Shown: positions 1 to 8,256, counted from the stretch's first letter. The stretch is DNA of 18,601 nucleotides from Halanaerobium sp. (GCA_003070825.1 QBLP01000025.1:1-18601), one strand, 5' to 3'. Numbers and translations are program-made. The notes: generated from the letters alone by a model not told the origin.

Positions 1-8
1 GAATTTTT

Positions 9-644
9 ATGAGTGCAAAAAAAGAATACTACAGAATTAAAGCAGAAAATTTAATTAGAAATTTTGAGAAAAGAAATATTGAAGGTTTTTATGTAAAAGA
101 TTCAAAAGCAGCCAGAGCAAAAGTGCTTGAACTAATCAAAGAAAGGTCATCAGTCTCCTGGGGAGGCTCGACGACTCTTGCTGAAATTGGAGTTTTTGAT
201 AAGTTAAAAGCTGGAGATTATAAGTTGCTAGATCGGTCAACTGCCAGCAACTCAGCCGAAAAAGATAAGATTTATCATCAAGCTTTAAGTGCTGACTACT
301 ACTTAATGAGTTCAAATGCAATTACTCAAGCCGGAGAGCTGGTAAATGTTGATGGTAACGGCAACCGACTGGCAGCATTAATTTATGGTCCCAAAAATGT
401 GATTATCGTAGCTGGAATGAACAAAGTTACAGTTGATCAGGAAAGTGCAATTAAAAGAGTCCGCAACCAGGCAGCCCCTGCCAATTCTGTTCGACTGAAT
501 CAAAAAACTCCCTGTGCTAAAACCGGTTACTGCAGCAGCTGTCAGATAGATGACACTATCTGCTGTCAGACTGTTATTACCCGACGTTCCCGCCAGGATG
601 GTAGAATTAAAGTTATTCTGGTTGGCGAAGAGCTGGGATTTTAG
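9..644 (+). CDS. LUD-domain (LutC/YkgG, DUF162) protein
   Basis: Single-domain LUD protein of 211 residues, related to the LutC subunit of the LutABC lactate-oxidation complex but encoded without LutA or LutB nearby. The family signature is visible as VSWGGSTTLAEIGVF (residues 49-63), followed by SSNAITQAGELVNVDGNGNR (101-120) and the strand YGPKNVIIVAG (126-136). The C-terminus holds a cysteine cluster, C169, C175, C178, C185 and C186, spaced like a metal or Fe-S site; single-domain anaerobe LUD proteins often carry one, but no function is proven for it. The ATG at 9 gives the family's usual length; only eight upstream bases are present, so its ribosome binding site cannot be judged. It probably heads the zwf-gnd operon, with a 71-base gap to zwf. 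Enzymatic role unknown; family call confident. Confidence 0.88.
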   Translation: MSAKKEYYRIKAENLIRNFEKRNIEGFYVKDSKAARAKVLELIKERSSVSWGGSTTLAEIGVFDKLKAGDYKLLDRSTASNSAEKDKIYHQALSADYYLMSSNAITQAGELVNVDGNGNRLAALIYGPKNVIIVAGMNKVTVDQESAIKRVRNQAAPANSVRLNQKTPCAKTGYCSSCQIDDTICCQTVITRRSRQDGRIKVILVGEELGF

Positions 645-651
645 AATGTTA

Positions 652-671
652 ATCTATTTACAGTAATAGAT
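652..671. promoter_or_regulatory. Small palindrome between LUD gene and zwf
   Basis: ATCTATT at 652-658 pairs with AATAGAT at 665-671 around a six-base loop. It lies in the 71-base gap before zwf. It could be an operator or a small RNA hairpin. No T-run follows, so it is not an obvious terminator, and I see no convincing promoter in the gap. Weak call. Confidence 0.25.
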
Positions 672-715
672 GAGTAATTGTGTTAAGTTTAGTATAGTTA
701 TGGGAGGTGTTCTTA

Positions 716-2239
716 ATGAATCAAACAATAGATAAACTTTATAATAGTCCAGATGATAAAAATATAGAAGATAATTTTCAATTTATCTTATTTGGTGGTA
801 CAGGCGATCTGGCACATAATAAAATCATTCCTGCTTTTTATAATTTAGCAGCCAAAGATATACTGCCGGATCATTACACAATAATAGCTACCGGCCGCCG
901 TTATGACAACAAAAATGAATATCTTAACAATTTATATGCTTCACTTGAAAATAAAAAAGAAAAAATAGATAACCGGATCTGGCAGTCACTTACAGATCAT
1001 ATTGAATATTTTCAGCTCTCTTTTAAAGAACCAAATGACTTTGAAAGGCTCCGCCAGAGACTTTTAGAGAAATCTAAAAACGAAAAAATCTCTAATCGTA
1101 TTTTCTATCTGGCGACTGCACCAAAGTTTTTTGCTGAAATTGCAGAAAATTTAAAGGAATACAATCTTTTAAATGCTGGTTTTGAGCACAGTGACTCCAG
1201 ACTGGTAATTGAAAAACCCTTTGGTCATGATTTTGAGTCAGCTCAAAAATTAAATAATACCCTCAGCAATATTTTTTCTGAAAAAAACATCTTTAGAATT
1301 GACCACTATCTGGGTAAAGAAATGATTCAAAATATCATGGTTATCAGATTAAGCAATCCAATTTTTAGAGCACTCTGGAATAAGGAACACATCGACAATA
1401 TTCAGATTTATTTAAATGAATCAGAAGGTGTTAAAGATCGCGGTAAATACTATGATGATACCGGAGTAATCAAAGATATGTTTCAAAATCATATCCTCCA
1501 GGTTTTATCATTAATAGCAATGGAAGAACCGAAAAATCTTAGTGCTGAAGAAATCTCTGCGAAAAAGGTTGAAGTTTTCAAAGAACTTGCTGACAATGAT
1601 TTAAGTGATATAGATAAACACATTGTCCGAGGACAGTATGATTCAAATACTTTAAATGGCGAAAAGATCAAAGCCTATCGCGAAGAAGATCAAATTGATC
1701 CCAACTCTCAGACAGCTACCTTTATGGCACTTAAATTATTTTTAAATAATGAGCGCTGGCGTGATGTCCCAATTTACCTTAAATCTGGCAAAAGATTAAA
1801 TAAAAAAGAAGCTGCAATTGCAGTCGAATTTAAAGATGATTTTCATTCTTCCTATCTTAAGAACCAGAACCTGGCCAGTAATCTGCTGCTGATTAAAATT
1901 CAGCCTGAGGAAGGTGTTTCTTTAAGGTTTAACACCCGCAAACCGGCCAGTAATAATAAGATCATTCCGGTTGAAATGGAATTCTGTCAGAGCTGTCAGC
2001 AGTTTTTCAACTCACCTGAAAATTATGAGGGCTTAATCTATGATATGATAGCTGGTGACAAAACACTATTTACCAGCTGGAAAGAGGTATCTTACTCCTG
2101 GAAGTTTATCGATAAAATCCAGCAGAAATGTGTAGATGAGAATATTGAATTGCATCAATATCCAGCTTTAAGTGAAGGGCCTGAAGCAGCTGATAGACTC
2201 CTGGAAGCAGATGGTCGGAGCTGGCTGGATAACGAATAA
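716..2239 (+). CDS. zwf: Glucose-6-phosphate 1-dehydrogenase
   Basis: Oxidises glucose 6-phosphate to 6-phosphogluconolactone with NAD(P)+, the first step of the oxidative pentose phosphate pathway, in the cytoplasm. Numbered from the ATG at 716, the N-terminal Rossmann motif FGGTGDLA is at about 26-33, the EKPFG motif at 166-170, and the substrate-binding/catalytic signature RIDHYLGKE at 194-202. Length (507 residues) is normal for the family. A GTG nine bases upstream (707) is in frame but lies inside the ribosome binding site GGGAGGTG (702-709); that site is correctly spaced for the ATG at 716, which I therefore chose. It lies in a plus-strand run with the LUD gene before it and the hydrolase and gnd after it. 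No 6-phosphogluconolactonase of a known type follows. Confidence 0.97.
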   Translation: MNQTIDKLYNSPDDKNIEDNFQFILFGGTGDLAHNKIIPAFYNLAAKDILPDHYTIIATGRRYDNKNEYLNNLYASLENKKEKIDNRIWQSLTDHIEYFQLSFKEPNDFERLRQRLLEKSKNEKISNRIFYLATAPKFFAEIAENLKEYNLLNAGFEHSDSRLVIEKPFGHDFESAQKLNNTLSNIFSEKNIFRIDHYLGKEMIQNIMVIRLSNPIFRALWNKEHIDNIQIYLNESEGVKDRGKYYDDTGVIKDMFQNHILQVLSLIAMEEPKNLSAEEISAKKVEVFKELADNDLSDIDKHIVRGQYDSNTLNGEKIKAYREEDQIDPNSQTATFMALKLFLNNERWRDVPIYLKSGKRLNKKEAAIAVEFKDDFHSSYLKNQNLASNLLLIKIQPEEGVSLRFNTRKPASNNKIIPVEMEFCQSCQQFFNSPENYEGLIYDMIAGDKTLFTSWKEVSYSWKFIDKIQQKCVDENIELHQYPALSEGPEAADRLLEADGRSWLDNE

Positions 2240-2303
2240 GATTAAAAAATAATTAAGACATTTTTCAATCAACTTAATTCCACTAATCTAAGGGGGATTT
2301 TTT

Positions 2304-2960
2304 ATGTATGATATCTCAATGACAATCAGAAAAAATATGTTAGTATATAAAGGTAAAGATGAGATCAGGCCCCGGTTGAGTACTGTTAGGGATTTCTCTC
2401 AGGGAGATGCCCACGAATCCGAGCTGCAGATGAATGTCCACACTGGAACTCATGTGGACGCTCCTCTGCACATGCTGGAAGACGGTGAAAATGCCAATCT
2501 CTTTTTTGCTGAGAATCCATTTTACAGAGCTCAGCTGATAGATCTGACTGAGCTGGAGGAAAAAATCACTGCTGAAGATTTAAAAGAATATAATATTGAA
2601 GAAAATTCATTTTTAATTTTAAAAACCAAAAACTCTCAGCCCGGATTTCTGGAAAAAACTCCAGAGAAATTTATATACTTAGCCGAAAGCGGAGCCGACT
2701 ACCTGATTGACAAAAAAATCAAAGGAGTCGGAATTGATACCAACGGCATAGAAAGGGCTCAATCCGAGCATCCAACTCACAAAAAACTGCTGCGAGAAAA
2801 AATTATGATTTTAGAGGGACTGCGTTTGAATGAAGTCCCGGCAGGTGAATATATCCTGCTGCTTTCTCTCTTAAAAATTGCAGAAAGTGATGGACTGCCT
2901 GGTAGAGCTTATTTGTTTGAGCAGGGAGAAATCGAAACCATGCTTAAGTTATTCAAATAG
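2304..2960 (+). CDS. Cyclase / kynurenine-formamidase-fold metal hydrolase
   Basis: Member of the cyclase family (PF04199), which includes KynB arylformamidase and isatin hydrolase. These are metal-dependent hydrolases of amide or lactone-like bonds. The metal motif HTGTHVDAPLH is at residues 46-56 (H46, H50, D52). Later expected ligands are visible as HPTHKKLL (H156/H159) and E171 in MILEGLRL. Length (218) fits the family and there is no signal peptide. The ATG at 2304 follows AAGGGGGAT with good spacing. It lies 64 bases after zwf and 36 before gnd, so it is probably co-transcribed with both. No kynurenine pathway gene is near. By context it could open 6-phosphogluconolactone in place of Pgl; that is inference. 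Family call is firm, substrate unknown. Confidence 0.9.
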   Translation: MYDISMTIRKNMLVYKGKDEIRPRLSTVRDFSQGDAHESELQMNVHTGTHVDAPLHMLEDGENANLFFAENPFYRAQLIDLTELEEKITAEDLKEYNIEENSFLILKTKNSQPGFLEKTPEKFIYLAESGADYLIDKKIKGVGIDTNGIERAQSEHPTHKKLLREKIMILEGLRLNEVPAGEYILLLSLLKIAESDGLPGRAYLFEQGEIETMLKLFK

Positions 2961-2996
2961 ATTATTAAAGTTAGGATTTTAAGGAGGTAGTTATAA

Positions 2997-4394
2997 ATGA
3001 AAAAATATGAGATTGGACTGATCGGGCTTTCAGTAATGGGGCAGAATCTTGCTCTTAATATTGCCCGCAATCACTCGATTGCAGTTTATAATCGTACAGA
3101 AAGCAAAACCAGAGCTTTTATGAAAGATAAAGTGAAAAATCAGGATCTTAAAGCAGCTTATGAGCTGGAGGATTTTGTTGCTTCATTAGAAAAGCCGCGC
3201 AAAATTATGCTGATGATCAAAGCCGGAAAACCTGTAGACTTAGTTATTGACAGCCTGCTCCCCTATTTAGAAGCAGGTGATATAATTATTGATGGTGGGA
3301 ATTCTCATTTTGATGATACAAACAGAAGATTAAATAATCTCAAAGAAAAAGATATCCGCTATCTTGGTGTAGGTATTAGTGGTGGTGAATATGGTGCTCT
3401 TCACGGACCATCGATTATGCCCGGAGGTAATGAAAAAGCTTACGCCGAAGTTTCAGAAATCATGGAAGATGCAGCTGCCCAGACTGAAAAAGGTGCCTGT
3501 GTCAGCTATTTAGGACCAAATTCGGCCGGCCATTATGTCAAAATGGTTCACAATGGTATCGAATATGGTATCATGGAGGTTCTGGCTGAAATTTATGATT
3601 ATATGCGTAAAGTCCTGCAGCTTAAGCCAGAAGAAATGGGAGATATTTTTGCTGAATGGAATCAGGAATTTGATTCCTATCTGGTAGAAATCACTGCTAA
3701 AATCATGAAAAAAGATGACCCTAAAACAGGCAGAAAGCTAATTGATTTAATTCTGGATAAAGCCAAACACAAAGGCACTGGTAAATGGAGTGTTCAGAGT
3801 GCTTTAGATCTCGGTACTGCAGTCCCAACAATTAATGCCGGGGTTAATGCTCGTTTAATGTCCGCAATCAAAAGCGAAAGAGTCGAAAATGCAGCTCAGT
3901 TTGCAGATGACACCAGAGCTGTAGTCAGTAAAGACGAAATGCTGCCGGCGCTTAAATCAGCTCTCTATTTTGCTTCAGTAATTGCTTATGCAGAAGGCTT
4001 TAAACTCTTAAAAACAGCTTCAGAAGAATATAATTATCAGCTGAATTATAAAGAGATTGCCCGCATCTGGGAAGATGGCTGTATAATTCGCTCCGGACTC
4101 TTAGAGCCAATTCAGGCAGCATTTGCTGATGATATGCAGTTAAAAACTTTAATCACAGCTCACCAGTTTAAAACTCAACTTAATGCAGCTGCGGAAGAAA
4201 TTGAAAAACTAATAACAACTGCAGCCCAATCAGGTTTACCCTTAACAGCAGTTCATTCTGCGCTGGATTATTTTAACAGCTTAAAATCGGAAGAACTTCC
4301 TGCCAATCTAATCCAGGCCCAGCGCGACTTTTTTGGTGCTCATACCTACCAGCGCCGGGATGAAGAAGGGATTTTCCACACCGAGTGGGAATAA
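2997..4394 (+). CDS. gnd: 6-phosphogluconate dehydrogenase, decarboxylating
   Basis: Converts 6-phosphogluconate to ribulose 5-phosphate and CO2 with NAD(P)+, in the cytoplasm. The N-terminal nucleotide-binding motif is GLIGLSVMGQNLALN (7-21), followed by YNRTES (31-36), whose Arg is typical of NADP-preferring enzymes. The substrate loop reads SGGEYGALHGPSIMPGG (about 128-144), with Tyr where most homologues have a second acidic residue. VKMVHNGIEY (181-190) carries the catalytic Lys182 and Glu189. The C-terminus has the usual HTYQRRDEEGIFHTEW tail. At 465 residues it is full length. The start follows a strong AAGGAGGT site. It is last in the zwf operon, ahead of a palindromic repeat and a bidirectional terminator. 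Confidence 0.97.
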   Translation: MKKYEIGLIGLSVMGQNLALNIARNHSIAVYNRTESKTRAFMKDKVKNQDLKAAYELEDFVASLEKPRKIMLMIKAGKPVDLVIDSLLPYLEAGDIIIDGGNSHFDDTNRRLNNLKEKDIRYLGVGISGGEYGALHGPSIMPGGNEKAYAEVSEIMEDAAAQTEKGACVSYLGPNSAGHYVKMVHNGIEYGIMEVLAEIYDYMRKVLQLKPEEMGDIFAEWNQEFDSYLVEITAKIMKKDDPKTGRKLIDLILDKAKHKGTGKWSVQSALDLGTAVPTINAGVNARLMSAIKSERVENAAQFADDTRAVVSKDEMLPALKSALYFASVIAYAEGFKLLKTASEEYNYQLNYKEIARIWEDGCIIRSGLLEPIQAAFADDMQLKTLITAHQFKTQLNAAAEEIEKLITTAAQSGLPLTAVHSALDYFNSLKSEELPANLIQAQRDFFGAHTYQRRDEEGIFHTEWE

Positions 4395-4424
4395 TAAATT
4401 TTGAACCAAATAAATTTTGAACCA
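4393..4424. repeat. Two perfect tandem 16-base repeats
   Basis: AATAAATTTTGAACCA occurs at 4393-4408 and again at 4409-4424 with no mismatch. The second copy runs into the left arm of the palindrome at 4419-4454. The first unit overlaps the last bases of the gnd stop region. It looks like a duplication of the left border of the palindromic element. Confidence 0.85.
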
Positions 4425-4454
4425 GGTCCAAAACGATTGTTTTGGACCTGGTTC
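4419..4454. repeat. Interspersed palindromic repeat, copy 1
   Basis: GAACCAGGTCCAAAAC at 4419-4434 is the exact reverse complement of 4439-4454, giving a 16-base-pair stem and a four-base loop (GATT). It lies between convergent genes, after gnd. No T-run follows, so it is unlikely to be a simple terminator. It is the longest of three related palindromes in the window. Confidence 0.9.
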
Positions 4455-4481
4455 AGATGAATAATTTCACAAATATATAAT

Positions 4482-4525
4482 AAAAAAGTGCAGATCTTTA
4501 ATTTTTTAAGCCCTGCACTTTTTTT
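4482..4525. terminator. Bidirectional terminator between gnd and the TudS-like gene
   Basis: AAAAAAGTGCAG on the left pairs with CTGCACTTTTTT on the right across a loop of about 19 bases. The A-run on one side and T-run on the other let it end transcripts from both strands: gnd from the left and the minus-strand operon, whose last gene stops at 4528, from the right. Confidence 0.85.
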
Positions 4526-4527
4526 AG

Positions 4528-5502
4528 TTAAATTCTACCATTCCCTGAATCACTTAAGTCAATCAATCCTTCTGGATAAGGTTTGAAGATGGTCTGAGGC
4601 ATTAAATACTCTACTTTAAACCTGATAATCCAGGACCTAAGAAGTGCCAGCGGTAAGGAAAATGGAACTTTATCATTCCTAAAATCTTTCAGAGTCTCTA
4701 AAAAATATTCCCGTTCATCTCTACTGATATCAGAAGAAACATAACCAAAAATATGCTGCAGCATATTTACTCGTTTACCTGTGTCAGGCAGCACATTCAA
4801 AGTTTCCAGCATCTGCTCCCTATATTTATGCATCGTCTCTTCGGTCTTTCCTTTTTCATGGGCAGCAACTATTCTCCCCAGCTTATTTAATCCATTCTGA
4901 TTATAAGACATTATTAAATATTTATTATTACTGTGAAAATCAATTAAATCTTTAATCTTCCCACCCTCAATCACATGCCGTAGATCGGCCAGCAAAAATA
5001 TCTTAATCAAAAAATTTTCTCTCAGCTTGAAGTTTTTAAGTCGACCTTCATTCTCAATAACTAGAGAAGGAAAATTCTGGGCCAGATTGTCTGTAAAATA
5101 GCCGGCTCTTTTCTCTCCCAGCGCAGGCACTTTACCTGCCTTGGGATAAACTTTTGAATCATTTGTCCCACAGGATGGTGAGCGGTTTTTGGCAATAAAC
5201 CCCTCAATTTCTTCCTCATTTAAATCAGAAACAAGCTTTTCAAGATAGCTGTCCATCTTTTCTGTATGGTCTTCTCCTGTCATAGAATCTACAAGCCGAT
5301 ATTCAGAGTCTTTTTTAATTAAGCGCACAGAGTTGCGGGGAACTCCAAGTCCAATCTCAACTTCAGGACAGATTTTAATATAATTAACATGTTTTTCTAA
5401 AGCACGAACAAATTTATCAGGAATACTATCACCATTATAGCGGCATTTACAGTATTCCAGGCATTTACTTAAAATAAGATTGGGTTTTTTAAATTCTCTC
5501 AA
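4528..5502 (-). CDS. DUF523 + DUF1722 protein (TudS-like)
   Basis: Two-domain protein of 324 residues. The N-terminal DUF523 domain has SKCLEYCKCRYNG (12-24; C14, C18, C20), ICPEVEIGLGVPR (44-56; C45) and RSPSCGTNDSKVY (107-119; C111). Three of these cysteines match the pattern that holds the Fe-S cluster in the thiouracil desulfurase TudS. The C-terminal half, from about residue 165, is DUF1722 (YbgA-like), seen in LIKIFLLADLRHVIEG and the HKYLIMSYNQ-like segment. DUF523 is known for desulfurising thiolated uracil, so a role in removing sulfur from a thiolated metabolite is plausible; substrate unknown. The start codon is TTG at 5502, with AGGAG nine bases upstream. It is the last gene of a minus-strand operon, 24 bases after the DUF1295 gene. 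Confidence 0.9.
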   Translation of the reverse strand: MREFKKPNLILSKCLEYCKCRYNGDSIPDKFVRALEKHVNYIKICPEVEIGLGVPRNSVRLIKKDSEYRLVDSMTGEDHTEKMDSYLEKLVSDLNEEEIEGFIAKNRSPSCGTNDSKVYPKAGKVPALGEKRAGYFTDNLAQNFPSLVIENEGRLKNFKLRENFLIKIFLLADLRHVIEGGKIKDLIDFHSNNKYLIMSYNQNGLNKLGRIVAAHEKGKTEETMHKYREQMLETLNVLPDTGKRVNMLQHIFGYVSSDISRDEREYFLETLKDFRNDKVPFSLPLALLRSWIIRFKVEYLMPQTIFKPYPEGLIDLSDSGNGRI

Positions 5503-5526
5503 AATAAATCACTCCTGTTTCTATCT

Positions 5527-6303
5527 TTATTTTTTAGGAAACCAGGGAAAAAATATATTTGTTTTTTCCGCATATTCTTGATATTCCTCATCATCAGCAT
5601 AGCGTTTTTCTAAAAGTGGTACTCCCGAAACAAAACGCAGCAGATAGGTCATAATTATTGGACTGAAGATGAATATCCAGCCTCCACTTACTGCCAGGGC
5701 AATAATATAATAACCCCACCAGACCGCAGCATCACCAAAATAATTGGGATGGCGGGTATACTTCCAAACCCCTTCTTTCATTACATGTCCATCTTTTTCT
5801 GAAGCAGGTTTGGATTTAAAATCTTTTAGCTGTTTATCACCAGCTGCCTCAAAAGCAAAACCTATTCCCCAGACAAATAGACCAATAAAATCAATTATTT
5901 TCAAACTGTGATAAGGAGCAGAAATAATCTTAATTATAGGAGTAGAAATTATAAATAATAGGACTCCCTGAAGCATAAAAACTCTTAAAAATGATTTTAG
6001 ATAAAAATTATCCCATTCTTCTCTCCATTTTGCATAACGAAAATCTTCACCCTTACCAAGATTACGTTTGAAAATATGGTAACTTAATCTCAAACCCCAG
6101 ATTGTTACCAAAAAAGTAATGATAAAAGATCTAAGATTATAATTATTTGTTAAATAAAGGGCCATATTTGCGGTATAGACATAACCCAGGCCCCAGCCAA
6201 TATCAACAATGGAGTTATCTTTTTTTAAAACAGCAATCACAAAGAATATTGAAAAATAAAGCAGGATTAAAAGAAATAACTGGAAATAAATTGAGTTCAA
6301 CAT
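5527..6303 (-). CDS. DUF1295 / steroid 5-alpha-reductase-like membrane protein
   Basis: Integral membrane protein of 258 residues with about six or seven hydrophobic helices, for example residues 6-26, 60-75, 108-125, 136-152 and 192-225. Family hallmarks are FEAAGDKQLKDFK (151-163), the motif EGVWKYTRHPNYFGD (177-191) and the C-terminal pattern YQEYAEKTNIFFPWFPK (241-257). The RHPNYFG region is shared with isoprenylcysteine methyltransferases and 5-alpha-reductases and probably binds a nucleotide cofactor (NADPH or SAM). The substrate is probably a lipid or isoprenoid; bacterial members are mostly uncharacterised. The ATG at 6303 follows GAGGGGAT. It lies 41 bases after the DAK2-DegV gene and 24 before the TudS-like gene, so all three are probably one operon. 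Confidence 0.88.
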   Translation of the reverse strand: MLNSIYFQLFLLILLYFSIFFVIAVLKKDNSIVDIGWGLGYVYTANMALYLTNNYNLRSFIITFLVTIWGLRLSYHIFKRNLGKGEDFRYAKWREEWDNFYLKSFLRVFMLQGVLLFIISTPIIKIISAPYHSLKIIDFIGLFVWGIGFAFEAAGDKQLKDFKSKPASEKDGHVMKEGVWKYTRHPNYFGDAAVWWGYYIIALAVSGGWIFIFSPIIMTYLLRFVSGVPLLEKRYADDEEYQEYAEKTNIFFPWFPKK

Positions 6304-6344
6304 TTTAACATCCCCTCATTTCTGATCTGTAAATAGTGATCAGA

Positions 6345-8138
6345 TTATTTTTCCAACAAAGCTACAGCGGTACTTCCTCTCCCGGCATTCATCGCCACAA
6401 TCGGAGAAATTGGTTCCAAAAATTCTACCTCTATATCCAATAATTCTCTAAAACTTTCCAGATACCTTTTTGCCCGCTCAAGATCATCTCCATGGACAAC
6501 TGCAAAGCGTTTGATTCCGTTTTCGCTTTGATGATCTTCTAAAATAGATTTTATCTTTTTAAAATTACCCTTTTTACTGAAAGCGGTGGCAAAAGCTATC
6601 CCATTACCTTCGCGATCAATTGAAATAATCGGTTTTAAGTTAAGAAATCCGGCCAGTTTCCCTTTCAGCGGACTGACCCGACCGCCACGAACCATATATT
6701 TAAAATCACTTACACTGACATAAATGTAGAGCTTTTCTCTAATTGATTTTAGATAGCTTACAGCCTCCTCAAAACTTTTCCCTGCTTCTATCTTTTCAAC
6801 TGCTTCCATAACTAAGAGGCCTTCAGCGCCAGAGTTTGTTTTGGAGTCAATAACTTCAATTTTGAGCTCCTCATTTTCTTTTTTAACATTTTCTGCTGCT
6901 TTAGTTAGATTATCATAGGTTCCGCTCATTTTTGCCGAGACGGTAATTGCAATAATCGAATCATAATGTTCTGCCAGATAATTAAGCTGATCTTCAATTT
7001 TTTTTACAGCCGGCTGCGCAGAAGATGGATACTCCTCCGCTTCATCAATAATGTCAAAAAAGTTTTTGCTGTCTATTGTTACTTTATCTAAATAGTTGGT
7101 GCCAGCAAGCAGTATATTTAAGGGCAGCAGATGAACCTGATGCTGATCACGATATTCTTCCGGAAAATCTGCAATTGAATCTGTCAGCACTGCAATCTCA
7201 GTTTTTCTATTATATTTAACTGCCTGCTGCAGAAGCATGTCATCAGCCTTCTGGTCTAAAATTGTAGCAAATTTATTTAATTTAATAAAAAATTCAGGTG
7301 GATTACTGGTATGAATATGAACCCTCAGCTTGCTTCTGTCACCGGCCACAATCAAAGAATCGCCGAGATCAGAGAGCTTTTCTCTCAGTGCAGGAATTTC
7401 TATTTCCAGGTTTTCAAGATAGGCTTCTGTACAGTAGCGGTATTTAATCTCCGTTTCTTTACCAATCTCTTCTTCCTGAGCAATCTCAATTTTTGCTGTA
7501 GAATTAATTTTTAAGTCTTTTAAATCACCAGTTTTGATAAACCCTACAATTCCTTCTAAAAAAAGTACAAAAGCCTGAGCTCCAGAATCAACCACATCCG
7601 CTTCTCTTAAAACTGCAAGCTGGTTTTTAGTATTTTCCAGAGAACTGGAAGCACTTATTAGAGATTCCTCCATCACTTCTGCAAAGTCACTGCTCCTATT
7701 TTTTAATTTTTTTAAGGAATCCGCCCAGTCTTTCATCACTGTCAGAATTGTCCCTTCAACAGGATTATTAATTCCCTGGTAGGTATAATTGACTGCATTA
7801 TCTACTGCCTGGGCAAATTTGCTGACATTAACACTTTCAGCACGATCAATACTATTTTTTAAACCATTGATAAACTGGGCAAAAATAATCCCTGAATTAC
7901 CAATAGCCCCTCTTAAAGCCGCATCCCCCATGGAATTTAAAGTTACCGTTAAAGAATCATCCTTTACTGCTTCACTTCCAACAATACTCAGAGTTCGTGA
8001 CAGATTACTTCCGGTATCTCCATCTGCAACCGGAAATAAGTTGATTCTATTTAATTCCTTTTTATTGGCAATAACTTCTTTTGCTCCAGATAAAAAAGCA
8101 TAATATAATCTTTTTCCATCAAGATAGGTTATTTTCAT
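6345..8138 (-). CDS. DAK2-DegV fusion, probable one-chain fatty-acid kinase
   Basis: 597 residues from the ATG at 8138, which has AGGAGGAG just upstream. An in-frame start at 8231 would add 31 residues across the promoter region and is rejected. The N-terminal DAK2/DhaL kinase domain (about 1-200) shows NLFPVADGDTGSN (33-45) and RGAIGNSGIIFAQF. A middle domain (about 235-305) matches FakA (YRYCTEAYLENL, LGDSLIVAGD, VHIHTSNPPEF). The C-terminal DegV/FakB lipid-binding domain (about 312-597) has TDSIADFP, PSSAQP, SAKMSGTYDN and VRGGRVS. In Staphylococcus FakA phosphorylates fatty acids held by the separate protein FakB; here kinase and carrier are joined and the FakA C-terminal domain is replaced by DegV. 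It heads a three-gene operon. The activity is inferred from the domains. Confidence 0.92.
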   Translation of the reverse strand: MKITYLDGKRLYYAFLSGAKEVIANKKELNRINLFPVADGDTGSNLSRTLSIVGSEAVKDDSLTVTLNSMGDAALRGAIGNSGIIFAQFINGLKNSIDRAESVNVSKFAQAVDNAVNYTYQGINNPVEGTILTVMKDWADSLKKLKNRSSDFAEVMEESLISASSSLENTKNQLAVLREADVVDSGAQAFVLFLEGIVGFIKTGDLKDLKINSTAKIEIAQEEEIGKETEIKYRYCTEAYLENLEIEIPALREKLSDLGDSLIVAGDRSKLRVHIHTSNPPEFFIKLNKFATILDQKADDMLLQQAVKYNRKTEIAVLTDSIADFPEEYRDQHQVHLLPLNILLAGTNYLDKVTIDSKNFFDIIDEAEEYPSSAQPAVKKIEDQLNYLAEHYDSIIAITVSAKMSGTYDNLTKAAENVKKENEELKIEVIDSKTNSGAEGLLVMEAVEKIEAGKSFEEAVSYLKSIREKLYIYVSVSDFKYMVRGGRVSPLKGKLAGFLNLKPIISIDREGNGIAFATAFSKKGNFKKIKSILEDHQSENGIKRFAVVHGDDLERAKRYLESFRELLDIEVEFLEPISPIVAMNAGRGSTAVALLEK

Positions 8139-8187
8139 ACCGATCTCCTCCTGCGTACTCAAATTAATAATCTTTACTGTTAAATTT

Positions 8188-8193
8188 ATTATA
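8188..8193 (-). promoter_or_regulatory. Candidate -10 box for the DAK2-DegV operon
   Basis: On the minus strand 8193-8188 reads TATAAT, about 35-40 bases upstream of the ribosome binding site of the fusion gene. The matching -35 with a 17-base spacer is poor (TTTCAA), so this is a tentative promoter. Confidence 0.4.
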
Positions 8194-8256
8194 TCCTTAA
8201 ATGCTAAAAATTGAAAGTTATTTGAAGACAAATTTTTAAAAAATTTAAAATTTGAC

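Noticed and set aside
707..715. GTG start for zwf at 707
   Set aside because: The GTG is part of the ribosome binding site GGGAGGTG used by the ATG at 716.
7311..8103. Plus-strand open frames of 67 and 104 codons
   Set aside because: They lie antisense inside the well-supported DAK2-DegV gene, have no ribosome binding site and resemble no family.
8139..8231. Upstream extension of the DAK2-DegV frame (31 extra residues)
   Set aside because: It crosses a candidate -10 box and the AGGAGGAG site; homology to DAK2 begins after the ATG at 8138.
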